In this document: piece after piece, positions 19,226-28,364 of the stretch | Layout: each line of letters opens with the position of its first letter | How positions within the stretch are numbered: position 1 is the first letter of the stretch | DNA from: Cellulomonas sp. P24 | Lineage (GTDB): Bacteria > Actinomycetota > Actinomycetes > Actinomycetales > Cellulomonadaceae | Assembly (NCBI RefSeq): GCF_024704385.1 | Contig: NZ_JAJDFX010000002.1 | Coordinates: forward strand, 992,001-1,056,000 | Reading direction: 5' to 3' | Length of the DNA stretch: 64,000 nt | Translations under genes and position numbers: made by a program | Notes under the pieces: model-generated | What the model saw: the letters and a program-made list of their open reading frames with translations, nothing else | Told to the model about the DNA's origin: nothing | Database searches by the model: none

Positions 19226-20619
19226 GCCACGATGAGCGACAGCCCTCGTCCGGACGGCACATCCGGGAGCCACGCCCGACCGGGCGGGTCGGCACAGCCG
19301 GCCCCGAGACGTGCCGGCTCGCCGCAGCCGGACCCCCGATCCGGTCCTCGTCCAGCCGGCCATCCGTGCCACGCCCGGACGGCAGCCGGTCGACCCCACC
19401 ACCGAGCTTCTCCCCCCAGGCGTCCCCTGCCGCGCGGCCCGTCCCCGGTGAGGACGCGATCGTGGTGGGGCGGCCCACCCGTCCGGCTCCGCCGGCCCGC
19501 CAGACCGCCACGCCGCCCGCGGTCCGCGCACGCGACGGCGAACCGGCTGCGACATCAGCGCGGCCGGCGACGCGGGTCCCTCCGGGGAGGTCCTCGGGCG
19601 CCCGCCAGGGTCTCGGCACACCTCCGACCGGGACCCGGTCAGGGGCATCGGGCCCGGTTCGAGGCGCGTCACGCAGCCGGCGACGCCGCCGGATCGTGCT
19701 CGTCGCCGCGGTCGTGCTCGTCCTCCTCCTGGCCTGGCCGATCGGGCTGACCGCCTGGGCGAACGGCAAGATCCAGCACATCGACGCCCTCTCGGGCGCC
19801 GGTCCGACGCCCGGGACGACCTACCTGCTGGCAGGCTCGGACTCGCGCGCCGACGGGACGATCGGGAACGACGGCACCGTCGGAGCCCGGACCGACACGA
19901 TCATGCTGCTCCAGGTCCCGGCGAGCGGGCCGGCAGCGCTCATCAGCCTGCCGCGGGACTCCTACGTCGACATCCCCGGCAAGGGGAAGAACAAGCTCAA
20001 CGCCGCGTTCGCCTGGGGCGGTGCCCCGCTGCTCGTCAAGACGGTCGAGAAGCTCACCGGGATCACGATCGACCACTACGTCGAGGTCGGCTTCGCGGGG
20101 ATCGAGAAGGTGGTCGACGCCGTCGACGGCGTTCCCCTCTGCCTGGACTACGACGTCGCCGACAAGAACAGCGGACTCATGTGGACCGCCGGGTGCCACG
20201 TCGCGAACGGGGTCACGGCACTCGCGTTCGTCCGGATGCGGTACGCCGACCCTCGCGGTGACATCGGCCGTGCCGACCGGCAGCGACAGCTGATCGCCGC
20301 GATCACCCACAAGGTCGAGTCGCCGGCGCTGCTCTTCCAGCCCGGCAAGCAGGTCGCTCTGATCTCGGCCGGTACCGGGGCACTCGCCGTCGACCGGAGC
20401 ACCGGGATCGTCGACCTGGCGCGTCTCGCTCTCGACTTCCGGCGAGCCACCGGACCGTCCGGCATCACCGGGACGCCCTGGATCAAGAACATGGACTACC
20501 GCCCTGGCAACGTCGGGTCGACCGTCGAGCTCGACGCGGAGAGGAACGCGACGTTGTTCAGCGCGATCCTCGACGGAACCCAACCGGCAGGCCCCGTCGG
20601 CGGCGTCCCCACGTCATGA
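19216..20619 (+). CDS. LytR-CpsA-Psr (LCP) family ligase with Pro-rich cytoplasmic tail
   Basis: LCP domain from about residue 200 (LISLPRDSYVDIP, FVRMRYADPRGDIGRADRQRQL) after one membrane helix near residue 160. Before the helix is a long Pro/Arg/Ser-rich cytoplasmic segment. As read, the frame starts at GTG 19216 inside the previous gene. An ATG at 19232, seven bases past that gene's stop, opens another frame with a natural-looking N-terminus (MSDSPRPDGTSGSHARPGG), so a one-base loss near 19350-19370 is possible. The two LCP proteins likely share the job of attaching the locus glycan to peptidoglycan. Confidence 0.85.
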   Translation: MRLSHDERQPSSGRHIREPRPTGRVGTAGPETCRLAAAGPPIRSSSSRPSVPRPDGSRSTPPPSFSPQASPAARPVPGEDAIVVGRPTRPAPPARQTATPPAVRARDGEPAATSARPATRVPPGRSSGARQGLGTPPTGTRSGASGPVRGASRSRRRRRIVLVAAVVLVLLLAWPIGLTAWANGKIQHIDALSGAGPTPGTTYLLAGSDSRADGTIGNDGTVGARTDTIMLLQVPASGPAALISLPRDSYVDIPGKGKNKLNAAFAWGGAPLLVKTVEKLTGITIDHYVEVGFAGIEKVVDAVDGVPLCLDYDVADKNSGLMWTAGCHVANGVTALAFVRMRYADPRGDIGRADRQRQLIAAITHKVESPALLFQPGKQVALISAGTGALAVDRSTGIVDLARLALDFRRATGPSGITGTPWIKNMDYRPGNVGSTVELDAERNATLFSAILDGTQPAGPVGGVPTS

Positions 20620-20693
20620 GGGCTGCGTGACCGCCCCGAGCGCGGCACGGGGCCGGGCGGACACCCTGACCCGTCAGGCTCTGCTCTCGTCCG

Positions 20694-21254
20694 TCAGACG
20701 CTGAACCCCGTCGTCTGCGCACGGTGGCCGACGCCGGTCTGTGCCTGCAAGCGCTCCCCCTTGGCAGCGGCCTGGTCCCGCAACCCGTCCTGGAAGTCCG
20801 CCATCGCGGATCGCAGGCGCGCGGACTCCGGGTCGGTGCCGGAGGCCAGGATCCGCACCGCGAGCAGGCCGGCGTTCCGCGCGCCGCCGACGGACACGGT
20901 CGCGACCGGCACTCCGGCGGGCATCTGCACGATCGACAGCAGCGAGTCCATCCCGTCGAGGTAGGCGAGCGGAACCGGGACCCCGATCACCGGGAGCGTG
21001 GTCACGGACGCGAGCATCCCGGGCAGGTGCGCCGCCCCGCCCGCGCCCGCGATGACGACCCGCAGGCCCCGCGAGGCGGCGGAGCGCCCGTACGCGATCA
21101 TCTTGTCCGGCTGCCGGTGCGCGGAGACCACGTCGACCTCGACCGGGACGTCGAACTCCGCGAGCGCCTCGGCGGCTGCCCGCATGACGGGCCAGTCCGA
21201 GTCCGAGCCCATCACGATGCCGACGACCGGCTGTCCTGGCTGCACATCCGTCAT
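20694..21254 (-). CDS. purE: N5-carboxyaminoimidazole ribonucleotide mutase
   Basis: 186 residues; ATG 21254 overlaps the purK stop (ATGA). The PurE signature is clear: [21 protein letters not shown] and [11 protein letters not shown], with the catalytic His in SAHR. It rearranges N5-CAIR to CAIR in purine synthesis. Length and motifs fit class I PurE that works with PurK, its upstream neighbour. The C-terminus has about 20 extra residues (ending AQTTGFSV). Confidence 0.96.
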   Translation of the reverse strand: MTDVQPGQPVVGIVMGSDSDWPVMRAAAEALAEFDVPVEVDVVSAHRQPDKMIAYGRSAASRGLRVVIAGAGGAAHLPGMLASVTTLPVIGVPVPLAYLDGMDSLLSIVQMPAGVPVATVSVGGARNAGLLAVRILASGTDPESARLRSAMADFQDGLRDQAAAKGERLQAQTGVGHRAQTTGFSV

Positions 21255-22453
21255 GAGTCTTCCCCCTCGGTGTCGGTGACCGTCGAGTCTGGCACGGTCG
21301 ACGTCTCGCCCTGGATGATCGCGGCGGCTGCCTCGGCCCGTCGCCGGACGTCGGTGAGGTCGTCGCCCGTGGCCGTGGCGTGGCCGAGCTTGCGGCCCGG
21401 CCGCACGCCCTTGCCGTACAGGTGGACCTTGACCGACGGGTCCGCGAGGCTCACCTCGGCGAGCGCATCCGTCAGCTCGGACCTCGTGGAACCGAGCACG
21501 TTCGCCATCACGGTCCAGCGCGCCCGCGCCGACGTGTCCCCGAGCGGGAGGTCGAGCACCGACCGCAGGTGCTGCTCGAACTGGCTGGTCACCGAGCCGT
21601 CGATCGTCCAGTGACCGGAGTTGTGCGGGCGCATCGCCAGCTCGTTGACGACGACCGAGCCCTCGCCCCCTCCCGCCCCGGGGACCTCGAAGAGCTCGAC
21701 CGCCAGCACGCCGGTGACGCCGAGCCCCTCGGCGACGGCGGTCGCGACCTGCCTCGCCTGCTCCTCGACCGCCGGGTGGAGGTCCGGGGCCGGCGCGACG
21801 ACCACGGAGCACACGCCGTCCTCCTGGATCGACTCGACGACCGGCCAGGTGCGGATCTCCCCGGACGGGGACCGGGCGACGAGCACCGCGAGCTCCCTGC
21901 TGAACGCCACCTTCTCCTCGGCGAGGAGCGCCGGCCCGTCCAACGCCGCCTCGAACCAGTCGGCGACGTCCTCGACCGAGTGCACGACGCGCACACCCTT
22001 GCCGTCGTAGCCACCGCGTGAGGTCTTGACGACGGCCGTGCCGCCGACCTCGACGAGGAAGTGGTCGAGGGACGCGGCATCGGGGATCTCGGCCCAGCGC
22101 GGGCACGGCAGGCCGAGCTCCGTGAGCCGTCGGCGCATGACGATCTTGTCCTGCGCGTGCACGAGCGCCTCCGGGCCGGGGTGTACCGGGATCCCGTGCC
22201 CCCGCAGGTCCAGGAGCAGGGCGTTCGGGACGTGCTCGTGCTCGAAGGTGAGGACGTCCGCTCCCTCGACCAGCGAGCGGATGGCCACGTCGTCGCTCGC
22301 GGCGCCGACCGGGGAGTCCGGGACGACCTGTGCCGCGGACGAGTCGGTCGCCTCGACGAGCACGCGCAGGTGCACTCCCAGGGCCACCGCCGCGGGTGCC
22401 ATCATCCTGGCGAGCTGACCGCCGCCCACCACCGCCACCACCGGAGCCGCCAC
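21251..22453 (-). CDS. purK: N5-carboxyaminoimidazole ribonucleotide synthase
   Basis: 400 residues from GTG 22453, placing GGGQLARMM near the N-terminus as in other PurK proteins. ATP-grasp features include [13 protein letters not shown] and [15 protein letters not shown]. It makes N5-CAIR from AIR, bicarbonate and ATP. A TACGCT box lies 8 nt upstream of the start, so the mRNA may be nearly leaderless. Longer in-frame starts would run into the divergent GtrA promoter. The gene is coupled to purE. Confidence 0.95.
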   Translation of the reverse strand: MAAPVVAVVGGGQLARMMAPAAVALGVHLRVLVEATDSSAAQVVPDSPVGAASDDVAIRSLVEGADVLTFEHEHVPNALLLDLRGHGIPVHPGPEALVHAQDKIVMRRRLTELGLPCPRWAEIPDAASLDHFLVEVGGTAVVKTSRGGYDGKGVRVVHSVEDVADWFEAALDGPALLAEEKVAFSRELAVLVARSPSGEIRTWPVVESIQEDGVCSVVVAPAPDLHPAVEEQARQVATAVAEGLGVTGVLAVELFEVPGAGGGEGSVVVNELAMRPHNSGHWTIDGSVTSQFEQHLRSVLDLPLGDTSARARWTVMANVLGSTRSELTDALAEVSLADPSVKVHLYGKGVRPGRKLGHATATGDDLTDVRRRAEAAAAIIQGETSTVPDSTVTDTEGEDS

Positions 22454-22494
22454 AACCTGTGAGCGTAGTCGAGTCGGAGCACAGGTCCTGGCGC

Positions 22495-22500
22495 TACCCT
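22495..22500 (+). promoter_or_regulatory. Leaderless-type -10 box (TACCCT)
   Basis: TACCCT ends exactly 6 nt before GTG 22507, divergent from the purK promoter. Confidence 0.55.
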
Positions 22501-22506
22501 GAATCG

Positions 22507-23061
22507 GTGACGACGATCGAGCCGCCCAGCCCTGCGCCGACCTCACCGGAGGCCACCCTCACGATGGAGCCCCTCGTGCGGCCCGGTCTGCGAGCACGGT
22601 TGCTGACGGGAAAGTACGGGGCGCTCACCGCGCGGATCATCGAGCTGGCCCGGTTCGGCTCGGTCGGTGCCGTGGCCTACGTGGTCGACCTCGGGGTGTT
22701 CAACCTGCTGCGCTTCGGGCCGGGCGGGCTCATGGCGGACAAGCCGCTGACCGCCAAGGTGGTCTCGGTGTCGCTCGCGACGATCGTCGCCTGGATCGGC
22801 AACCGGTACTGGACGTTCCAGGGCCGTCGCACCGACACCAAGACGCGGGAGCTGATGGGCTTCGCCGTGGTCAACATCGGCGGCCTGCTGATCGGCGTCG
22901 GCTGCCTGGCCTTCTCGCACTACGTCCTGGACCTGCGCTCGGCCCTGGCGGACAACATCTCGGCGAACGGTGTCGGTCTCCTGCTCGGGACGGCGTTCCG
23001 CTACGTCGCCTACCGACGGTTCGTGTTCGTCGGCGGGTCCTCCACCAGCGCACCCGTCTGA
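22507..23061 (+). CDS. GtrA-family membrane protein
   Basis: 184 residues from GTG 22507. A GtrA domain with four predicted helices begins near residue 40 (ELARFGSVGAVAYVVDLGVF) and includes GNRYWTFQGRR, a strongly conserved family motif. GtrA proteins are thought to help move polyprenyl-phosphate sugars or act with glycosyltransferases. It is separated from the polysaccharide locus only by purEK, so a link to that glycan is possible but unproven. Confidence 0.88.
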   Translation: MTTIEPPSPAPTSPEATLTMEPLVRPGLRARLLTGKYGALTARIIELARFGSVGAVAYVVDLGVFNLLRFGPGGLMADKPLTAKVVSVSLATIVAWIGNRYWTFQGRRTDTKTRELMGFAVVNIGGLLIGVGCLAFSHYVLDLRSALADNISANGVGLLLGTAFRYVAYRRFVFVGGSSTSAPV

Positions 23062-23105
23062 GCTGACGGCAGCCTGCGCCTGCTCGTCGGCACGGGCCTC
23101 GACCG

Positions 23106-23131
23106 GTCGCCTCAGTCCGTCGCCTCAGTCC
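23106..23131. repeat. 13-bp perfect tandem duplication
   Basis: GTCGCCTCAGTCC occurs twice in a row in the gap between two convergent genes. It looks like a recent slippage duplication; no function is evident. Confidence 0.7.
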
Positions 23132-23158
23132 GTCAACGCGCGGAGGTCCCGGACACCC

Positions 23159-24520
23159 TCAGCCATGCCGACGCCGGCCGAACAGCCCTCGCCGGCGCCG
23201 CGGCTCGCCGTCCTCGGGCACGGCGTCGTCGTCCGTCACGGTGCGCGGGGCGACGAGCTCCGGATCGAGCAGGTGGGGCGCACCCGCCAGGAACACCGCG
23301 AACACAGCCGGTCTGCGCTGGGCGAGCTCGAGGCGCCCTCCGTCGGCCGCGACGAGGTCCCGGGCGAGAGAAAGCCCGAGCCCGGTGCCCTTGCCCGAGG
23401 TGACCTCGCGCTCGAAGATCCGCGGAGCGAGCTCGTCGGGCACGCCCGCGCCCTGGTCCCCGACCTCCAGGACGAGACCACCGCCGGGCCCGCTGGGCCG
23501 CGAACGCACCGTCGTGACCCCGTCGCCGTGCACCAGGGAGTTCTCGAGCAGCGTCGCGAGCACCTGCGCGAGGGCGCCCGGTGTCGCGAGCACCTGGGCC
23601 TGAGGGTCCACGTCGATCTGCAGGTCGCGACCCGCCGCGACGAACGACGGCGTCCACTCCTCCTGCTGCTGGTGGACGACGTCCAGGACGTACAGCGGCT
23701 CCGTGGTCCCACCCTGGGCACGACGGGATCTCATCAGGAGGTCGTCGACGACGGTCACCAGTCGCTCGACCTGCTCGAGGGAGATCCGCGCCTCGTCGCG
23801 GACGAGCTCGTTGTCGCTCGCGGCCGAGATCTCCTCGAGCCGCATCGACAGGGCCGTCAGGGGCGTCCGGAGCTGGTGCGACGCGTCCGACGCGAACTGC
23901 CGCTCGGCGGACAGCCGCTCCGCCATGCGGTCCGAGCTCCGTCCGAGCTCGGCCGCGACGAGGTCGATCTCCTCGACCCCGGAGGCCTCGAGATGAGGTC
24001 GTACCTGCCCCGAGCCGAGCTGCTCGGCGGACGCGGCCAGGTACACGAGCGGCGCGGTGAGCCGGTTGGCCTGCCAGATCGCCATCGCGATGCCGGCCGC
24101 GAACGCGACGATCGCGGCCGCGACGACCAGGGCGACCACGCGCGAGCTCAACCAGAACAGGTCCCACCACGGCACGGTGAGGATGACGATCGCGCCCGAG
24201 TCGGAGGTGTAGCTGGCGGACACCGTCCGGCCGGAGAAGTTCGGACCCGCGTCGAGGATCGTTCCCTGGGCCACGACCCGGACGTGGGCCACGAGGGACC
24301 CGCCACCACCGACGTACGGCTTGAGCCACGAGTCGCGCGGGTCGATGCCCTGCTCCAGCCGGAAGTCCACGATGCTCGCGACCGTCTGGGCACGCGCGTC
24401 GAGCTCCTGGAGGTCGTTCTCCCGCACGAACTGCGCGCCGAAGAACGCGAGCGGGAAGCCGAGCAGGATGACCGCGACCGTGACGGCCGCGATCGTCGCC
24501 TGAAGGATGCGGCGACGCAC
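23159..24520 (-). CDS. Sensor histidine kinase (OmpR-type pair)
   Basis: 453 residues with two membrane helices (about 8-28 and 128-150) flanking an extracellular sensor of ~100 residues, then a HAMP-like region. The H-box is SDASHQLRTPLTAL, the N-box LLENSLVHG, and the G-boxes DQGAGVPDEL and GKGTGLGLSLA. It phosphorylates the response regulator encoded three bases upstream. The stimulus is unknown. The C-terminus ends in a basic stretch (RRRRGLFGRRRHG). Confidence 0.9.
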   Translation of the reverse strand: MRRRILQATIAAVTVAVILLGFPLAFFGAQFVRENDLQELDARAQTVASIVDFRLEQGIDPRDSWLKPYVGGGGSLVAHVRVVAQGTILDAGPNFSGRTVSASYTSDSGAIVILTVPWWDLFWLSSRVVALVVAAAIVAFAAGIAMAIWQANRLTAPLVYLAASAEQLGSGQVRPHLEASGVEEIDLVAAELGRSSDRMAERLSAERQFASDASHQLRTPLTALSMRLEEISAASDNELVRDEARISLEQVERLVTVVDDLLMRSRRAQGGTTEPLYVLDVVHQQQEEWTPSFVAAGRDLQIDVDPQAQVLATPGALAQVLATLLENSLVHGDGVTTVRSRPSGPGGGLVLEVGDQGAGVPDELAPRIFEREVTSGKGTGLGLSLARDLVAADGGRLELAQRRPAVFAVFLAGAPHLLDPELVAPRTVTDDDAVPEDGEPRRRRGLFGRRRHG

Positions 24521-24523
24521 CCG

Positions 24524-25216
24524 TCAGCTCCCTTCGTGCTCGCCGGTCTCGAAGCGGAAGCCCATGCCGCGGACGGTGCTGACGTAGCGAGGCGCGTTCG
24601 CGTCGTCGCCGAGCTTGCGACGCAGCCACGAGACGTGCATGTCGAGGGTCTTGGTCGACCCGTTCGGGTCCGACCCCCAGACCTCGCGCATGAGGGTCTC
24701 GCGGGCGACGACCGTGCCGGCTGCTGCGACGAGGACACGCAGCAGCTCGAACTCCTTGGCGGTGAGGTGGAGCTCGCGGTCCGCCTGGAACGCGCGGTGC
24801 GCGGCGACGTCGACGCGGACGTCCTGGGCCTCGACCTCGTCCTCGTCGTCCAGCTCGCTGGCCGTGCGGCGGAGGAGCGCACGCACGCGCGCCAGCAGCT
24901 CGGCCAGGCGGAACGGCTTGGTCACGTAGTCGTCGGCGCCGGCGTCGAGCCCGACGACGAGGTCGACCTCGTCGGCGCGCGCCGTCAGGACGAGCACCGG
25001 AGTGGTCAGCCCCTGGCTCCGGATCGCCCGCGCGACGTCGAGCCCGTCCATGTCCGGCAGCCCGAGGTCGAGGACGATGAGGTCGGCGTGCCCCGCGTGG
25101 TCGATCGCGCCTTGACCCGTTCCTTGCACCTGCACGTCATATCCTTCACGCCCGAAGGCGCGCGCCAAAGGTTCGGCAATGGCTGGATCATCTTCGGCCA
25201 GCAGCACGTGGGTCAT
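24524..25216 (-). CDS. OmpR/PhoB-family response regulator
   Basis: 230 residues. The receiver domain has the acidic pocket at E8-D9-D10, phospho-acceptor Asp50 (VLDLGLP) and the TKPF lysine. The C-terminal winged helix (STKTLDMHVSWLRRKLG, then RYVSTVRGMGFRF) is typical of OmpR/PhoB DNA-binding domains. ATG 25216 is preceded by a TAGCAT box 6 nt away, a leaderless signature. It is the partner of the downstream kinase. Confidence 0.95.
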   Translation of the reverse strand: MTHVLLAEDDPAIAEPLARAFGREGYDVQVQGTGQGAIDHAGHADLIVLDLGLPDMDGLDVARAIRSQGLTTPVLVLTARADEVDLVVGLDAGADDYVTKPFRLAELLARVRALLRRTASELDDEDEVEAQDVRVDVAAHRAFQADRELHLTAKEFELLRVLVAAAGTVVARETLMREVWGSDPNGSTKTLDMHVSWLRRKLGDDANAPRYVSTVRGMGFRFETGEHEGS

Positions 25217-25222
25217 TTGCTC

Positions 25223-25228
25223 ATGCTA
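25223..25228 (-). promoter_or_regulatory. Leaderless-type -10 box (TAGCAT)
   Basis: On the minus strand TAGCAT ends 6 nt before the ATG of the OmpR-type regulator at 25216. Confidence 0.6.
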
Positions 25229-25364
25229 GGTCACGAACTGCCCTGAGACACGCCCGGAGACCCGGAGAGTTGCGTGGTGTGCGCCACGGACGCGCCACGT
25301 CGTCCCCCTCAGGTCGCACCCACCTGTGCGACCAGGGCCCGATGCCGGCGCCGTCTCCGGTCCC

Positions 25365-25370
25365 TAGGCT
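25365..25370 (+). promoter_or_regulatory. Leaderless-type -10 box (TAGGCT)
   Basis: TAGGCT ends exactly 6 nt before ATG 25377 of the NarL-type kinase gene, divergent from the promoter at 25223-25228. Confidence 0.6.
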
Positions 25371-25376
25371 GGTGCG

Positions 25377-26622
25377 ATGCAGTGGTGGGAGCGGGCGAGC
25401 CGGTGGGGCGAGGCGCACCGCTTCCCGATCGACGCCGTCGGTACCGCCGCGCTGCTCCTGCTGATGCTCCCCGTCGCCAGCGCGATCCAGGGCGATTCGC
25501 GATCGGTCGCCCGGTTGTGGACGATCGCGATCGTCGTCCCCCTCGCGTGGCGTCGTTCGCGCCCCGTCGCGTCGGTCGTCGCCGTGTACGCGGTCGGTCT
25601 CCTCCACCTCCTCCTCGGCATCCCGCTCATCCTCCCGACCGACCTCGTGGTGCTCGTCGCGCTGTACTCGGTGACCGTGCACGGACCGCGCTGGGCGCAC
25701 CGCACCGCGATCGGGTCGGCGCTTCTCGGCGCCTGGGTGCTCGGGCTCGCTCTCGTCGTGGACTCGACCATGAGCGGCCTGGCGGCCGCGGCGTTCACCG
25801 CGGTGCTCACCGGGACCGCGGCTCTCGCCGCCTGGGCGTTCGGCCTCGTCCGTCGCTCGAGACGCGAGATGATCGGCGCCCTGAGGGACCGCGCCGAGCG
25901 CCTCGAGGTCGAGCGCGACCAGCAGGGCCGGATCGCCACGGCGGCCGAGCGCAGCCGGATCGCCCGCGAGATGCACGACATCGTCGCGCACTCGCTCTCG
26001 GTGATCATCGCCCAGTCCGACGGGGGCAGGTACGCCGCCGAGACGGACCCCGGTGCCGCGGTCCGCTCCCTCACGACGATCGGCGAGACCGGACGGGCCG
26101 CCCTCGCGGACATGCGCCGCCTGCTGGGCGTCCTGCGCAGCGACGACGCCCCCCACCGCCGTCGGGGTCGGCTCCCCCGGACCGCAACCCGCCGTCGAGG
26201 ACCTCGACGCGCTCGTTGACCAGGTGCGTGCCAGCGGCCTGCGAGTCTCCGTCGTGAAGATGGGCTCGCCCCGGATCCTGCCCCCGGGCGCCGGGCTGAG
26301 CGCGTACCGCATCTGCCAGGAGGCCCTCACGAACGTGCTCAAGCACGCCGGTCCCGACCCGCAGGTGACGGTCCTGGTCCAGTGGCTGCCCACCACCCTC
26401 GTCCTCGACGTGAGCGACGACGGGCGAGGAGCTGCGGTCGAGTCCGACGGAGCCGGCAAGGGGCTGCTCGGCATGCGCGAGCGCGCGGCGATGTTCCGCG
26501 GCACCCTGACGGCGGGGCCGCGTCCTGGCGGCGGGTTCCGCGTCCACGCCGAGCTCCCGCTCCCTCCGTCCCCCACCACGGTCGGCAGCGACCGACCCGA
26601 TCACCCAGATGAGGCACCATGA
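25377..26622 (+). CDS. Sensor histidine kinase (NarL/DesK type), frameshifted
   Basis: The first part has about five membrane helices and a HisKA_3 dimerisation segment with ERSRIAREMHDIVAHSLSV (the His phospho-acceptor). The frame breaks at a C6 run (26149-26154) and the frame one base on continues naturally from TAVGVGSPG to a HATPase_c domain (YRICQEALTNVLKHAG, LDVSDDGRGA, KGLLGMRERA). With five C the protein is 414 residues. As read, translation stops at 26219 and the ATP-binding half is lost. Its stop overlaps the response-regulator start (ATGA). Because the operon is otherwise perfect, a sequencing error or a very recent mutation is likely. Confidence 0.82.
26149..26154. repeat. C6 homopolymer, frameshift in histidine kinase
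   Basis: Six C where five would join the HisKA_3 and HATPase halves in one frame. Confidence 0.8.
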
Positions 26623-27359
26623 CCGCCGAGCACACCGCCCCGGGACCGATCCGCGTCGCCCTCGTGGACGATCAGCAGCTGGTCCGCGCGGGCTTCCGGA
26701 TGGTGATCGACTCCCAGCCCGACCTCACCGTCGTCCTCGAGGCCGGTGACGGGGCCGAGGCCGTCCGTGCCCTCACCCGCCCCCTGACCACCGATCCGGC
26801 CGGGATGGCGGACGTCGTCCTCATGGACGTCCGGATGCCGACGATGGACGGACTGAGCGCGACCGCGGCGATCACCGAGGCGTTCGGCAGCCGGGATGCC
26901 GGGCATCCCGGACCGCGCATCATCGTCCTGACGACCTTCGACCTCGACGAGTACGTGCTCGAGGCGATCCGCGCCGGTGCGAGCGGGTTCCTCCTGAAGG
27001 ATGCGCCACCGGAGGAGATGCTCGCCGCGATCCGGACGGTGCACGCCGGCGACGCCGTGATCGCGCCGTCGAGCACCCGACGGCTCCTCGAGCACCTCGT
27101 GACGGTCCTTCCCGCGGTGCCGGAGCCCGCCGCCTCCGGCTCCATGGCGGCGCTCGCCACCCTGACCGACCGCGAGCGCGAGGTCCTCGTCCTCATGGCC
27201 CGGGGGCGCTCGAACACGGAGATCGGTCAGGACCTGTTCGTCGCCGAGGCGACCGTCAAGACGCACGTCGGCCGCATCCTCGCGAAGCTCGGGGCACGCG
27301 ACCGGGTCCAGGCCGTGGTCGTCGCCTACGAGACGGGTCTCGTCCGACCGGGGACGTGA
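26619..27359 (+). CDS. NarL/LuxR-family response regulator
   Basis: 246 residues. Receiver domain with VDDQQLVRAGF, the phospho-acceptor Asp in VVLMDVRMP and the FLLKD lysine, then a LuxR helix-turn-helix (LTDREREVLVLMARGRSNTE, then ATVKTHVGRILAKL). ATG 26619 overlaps the kinase stop. It probably controls the ABC exporter that follows after 162 bp. The same layout (NarL pair plus MacB-like exporter) is common in peptide or antibiotic stress modules of actinobacteria. Confidence 0.94.
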   Translation: MTAEHTAPGPIRVALVDDQQLVRAGFRMVIDSQPDLTVVLEAGDGAEAVRALTRPLTTDPAGMADVVLMDVRMPTMDGLSATAAITEAFGSRDAGHPGPRIIVLTTFDLDEYVLEAIRAGASGFLLKDAPPEEMLAAIRTVHAGDAVIAPSSTRRLLEHLVTVLPAVPEPAASGSMAALATLTDREREVLVLMARGRSNTEIGQDLFVAEATVKTHVGRILAKLGARDRVQAVVVAYETGLVRPGT

Positions 27360-27521
27360 GACGCCGCCGCCAGGTCAGACCACGGGATGACGCGGGCGCG
27401 CGACGGACCCCCCTCCGGCGCGATGCCCCTCTCCACAGCGGACGCCTAGCGTCGAGGTGACACCGCGGGGGGCTCGTCCGCCCCTCGCGCACGACCCGCC
27501 ACCGACTCCCGGGAGACCTCC

Positions 27522-28364
27522 GTGGACACGACCGTGTACCAACCGCTCACGACCCGCACTGCCGCGCATCCGACCGAGGCCGTGCGCGCCCACGCCTTGA
27601 GCAAGGTCTACGGGACCGGCGCAGCAGCGGTGCGCGCGGTGGACGCCGTCGACGTCACGTTCGCCGCGGGCGCGTTCACCGCGATCATGGGGCCGTCCGG
27701 ATCGGGTAAGTCGACGCTCATGCACCTGCTCGCAGGTCTCGACACCGCGACGTCGGGGCAGGCGTTCCTCGGCGAGACCGAGATCACGTCCCTCGGCGAC
27801 AAGGAGCTCACCCAGCTCCGCCGGGACCGCATCGGATTCGTCTTCCAGTCGTTCAACCTGCTGCCGATGTTCACCGCCGAGCAGAACATCGTGCTGCCGC
27901 TCGAGCTCGCCGGCACCCGGCTGGACGCGGACACCCGCGCCTGGAAGGACACGCTGGTCGCGACCCTCGCCCTCGGCGACCGACTCGAGCACCGGCCCAG
28001 CGAGCTCTCGGGTGGCCAGCAGCAGCGCGTCGCGATCGCACGGGCGCTGATCGCCCGGCCCGACGTCGTCTTCGCCGACGAGCCGACCGGGAACCTCGAC
28101 TCACGGTCCGGGGCCGAGGTGCTGAGCTTCCTCCGTCGCTCGGTCCGGGAGCTCGGTCGCACGATCATCATGGTCACGCACGACCCGGCGGCCGCGGCGT
28201 ACGCGGATCGCGTGGTCCTCCTCGCCGACGGGCGGATCGCCGGCGACATCGCCGACCCCACACCCGAGTCGGTCCTCGCGGGGCTGGACGCGCTCCGCTC
28301 CCTCGAGGTCGAACCGGGGCTCGACGCGCACGCGAACCAGACCGCCACGGCGGTGCGCGACTGA
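27522..28364 (+). CDS. MacB/LolD-type ABC transporter ATPase
   Basis: 280 residues from GTG 27522 behind GGGAGACC. Walker A GPSGSGKST, Q-loop FQSFNLLPM, signature LSGGQQQRVAIARAL and Walker B VVFADEPTGNLD are the pattern of the MacB/LolD/FtsE subfamily that drives mechanotransmission or peptide/lipid release rather than import. The stop overlaps the permease start by one base. Likely regulated by the upstream two-component pair. Substrate is unknown. Confidence 0.95.
   Translation: MDTTVYQPLTTRTAAHPTEAVRAHALSKVYGTGAAAVRAVDAVDVTFAAGAFTAIMGPSGSGKSTLMHLLAGLDTATSGQAFLGETEITSLGDKELTQLRRDRIGFVFQSFNLLPMFTAEQNIVLPLELAGTRLDADTRAWKDTLVATLALGDRLEHRPSELSGGQQQRVAIARALIARPDVVFADEPTGNLDSRSGAEVLSFLRRSVRELGRTIIMVTHDPAAAAYADRVVLLADGRIAGDIADPTPESVLAGLDALRSLEVEPGLDAHANQTATAVRD

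Noticed and set aside
20631-20660. GC hairpin between the second LCP gene and purE as a terminator
   Set aside because: Only six clean base pairs at the base with bulges above; not strong enough to call.
22970-25246. 758-codon open frame on the plus strand
   Set aside because: Antisense shadow of a kinase/regulator pair; Arg/Asp/Gly-rich composition with no domain.
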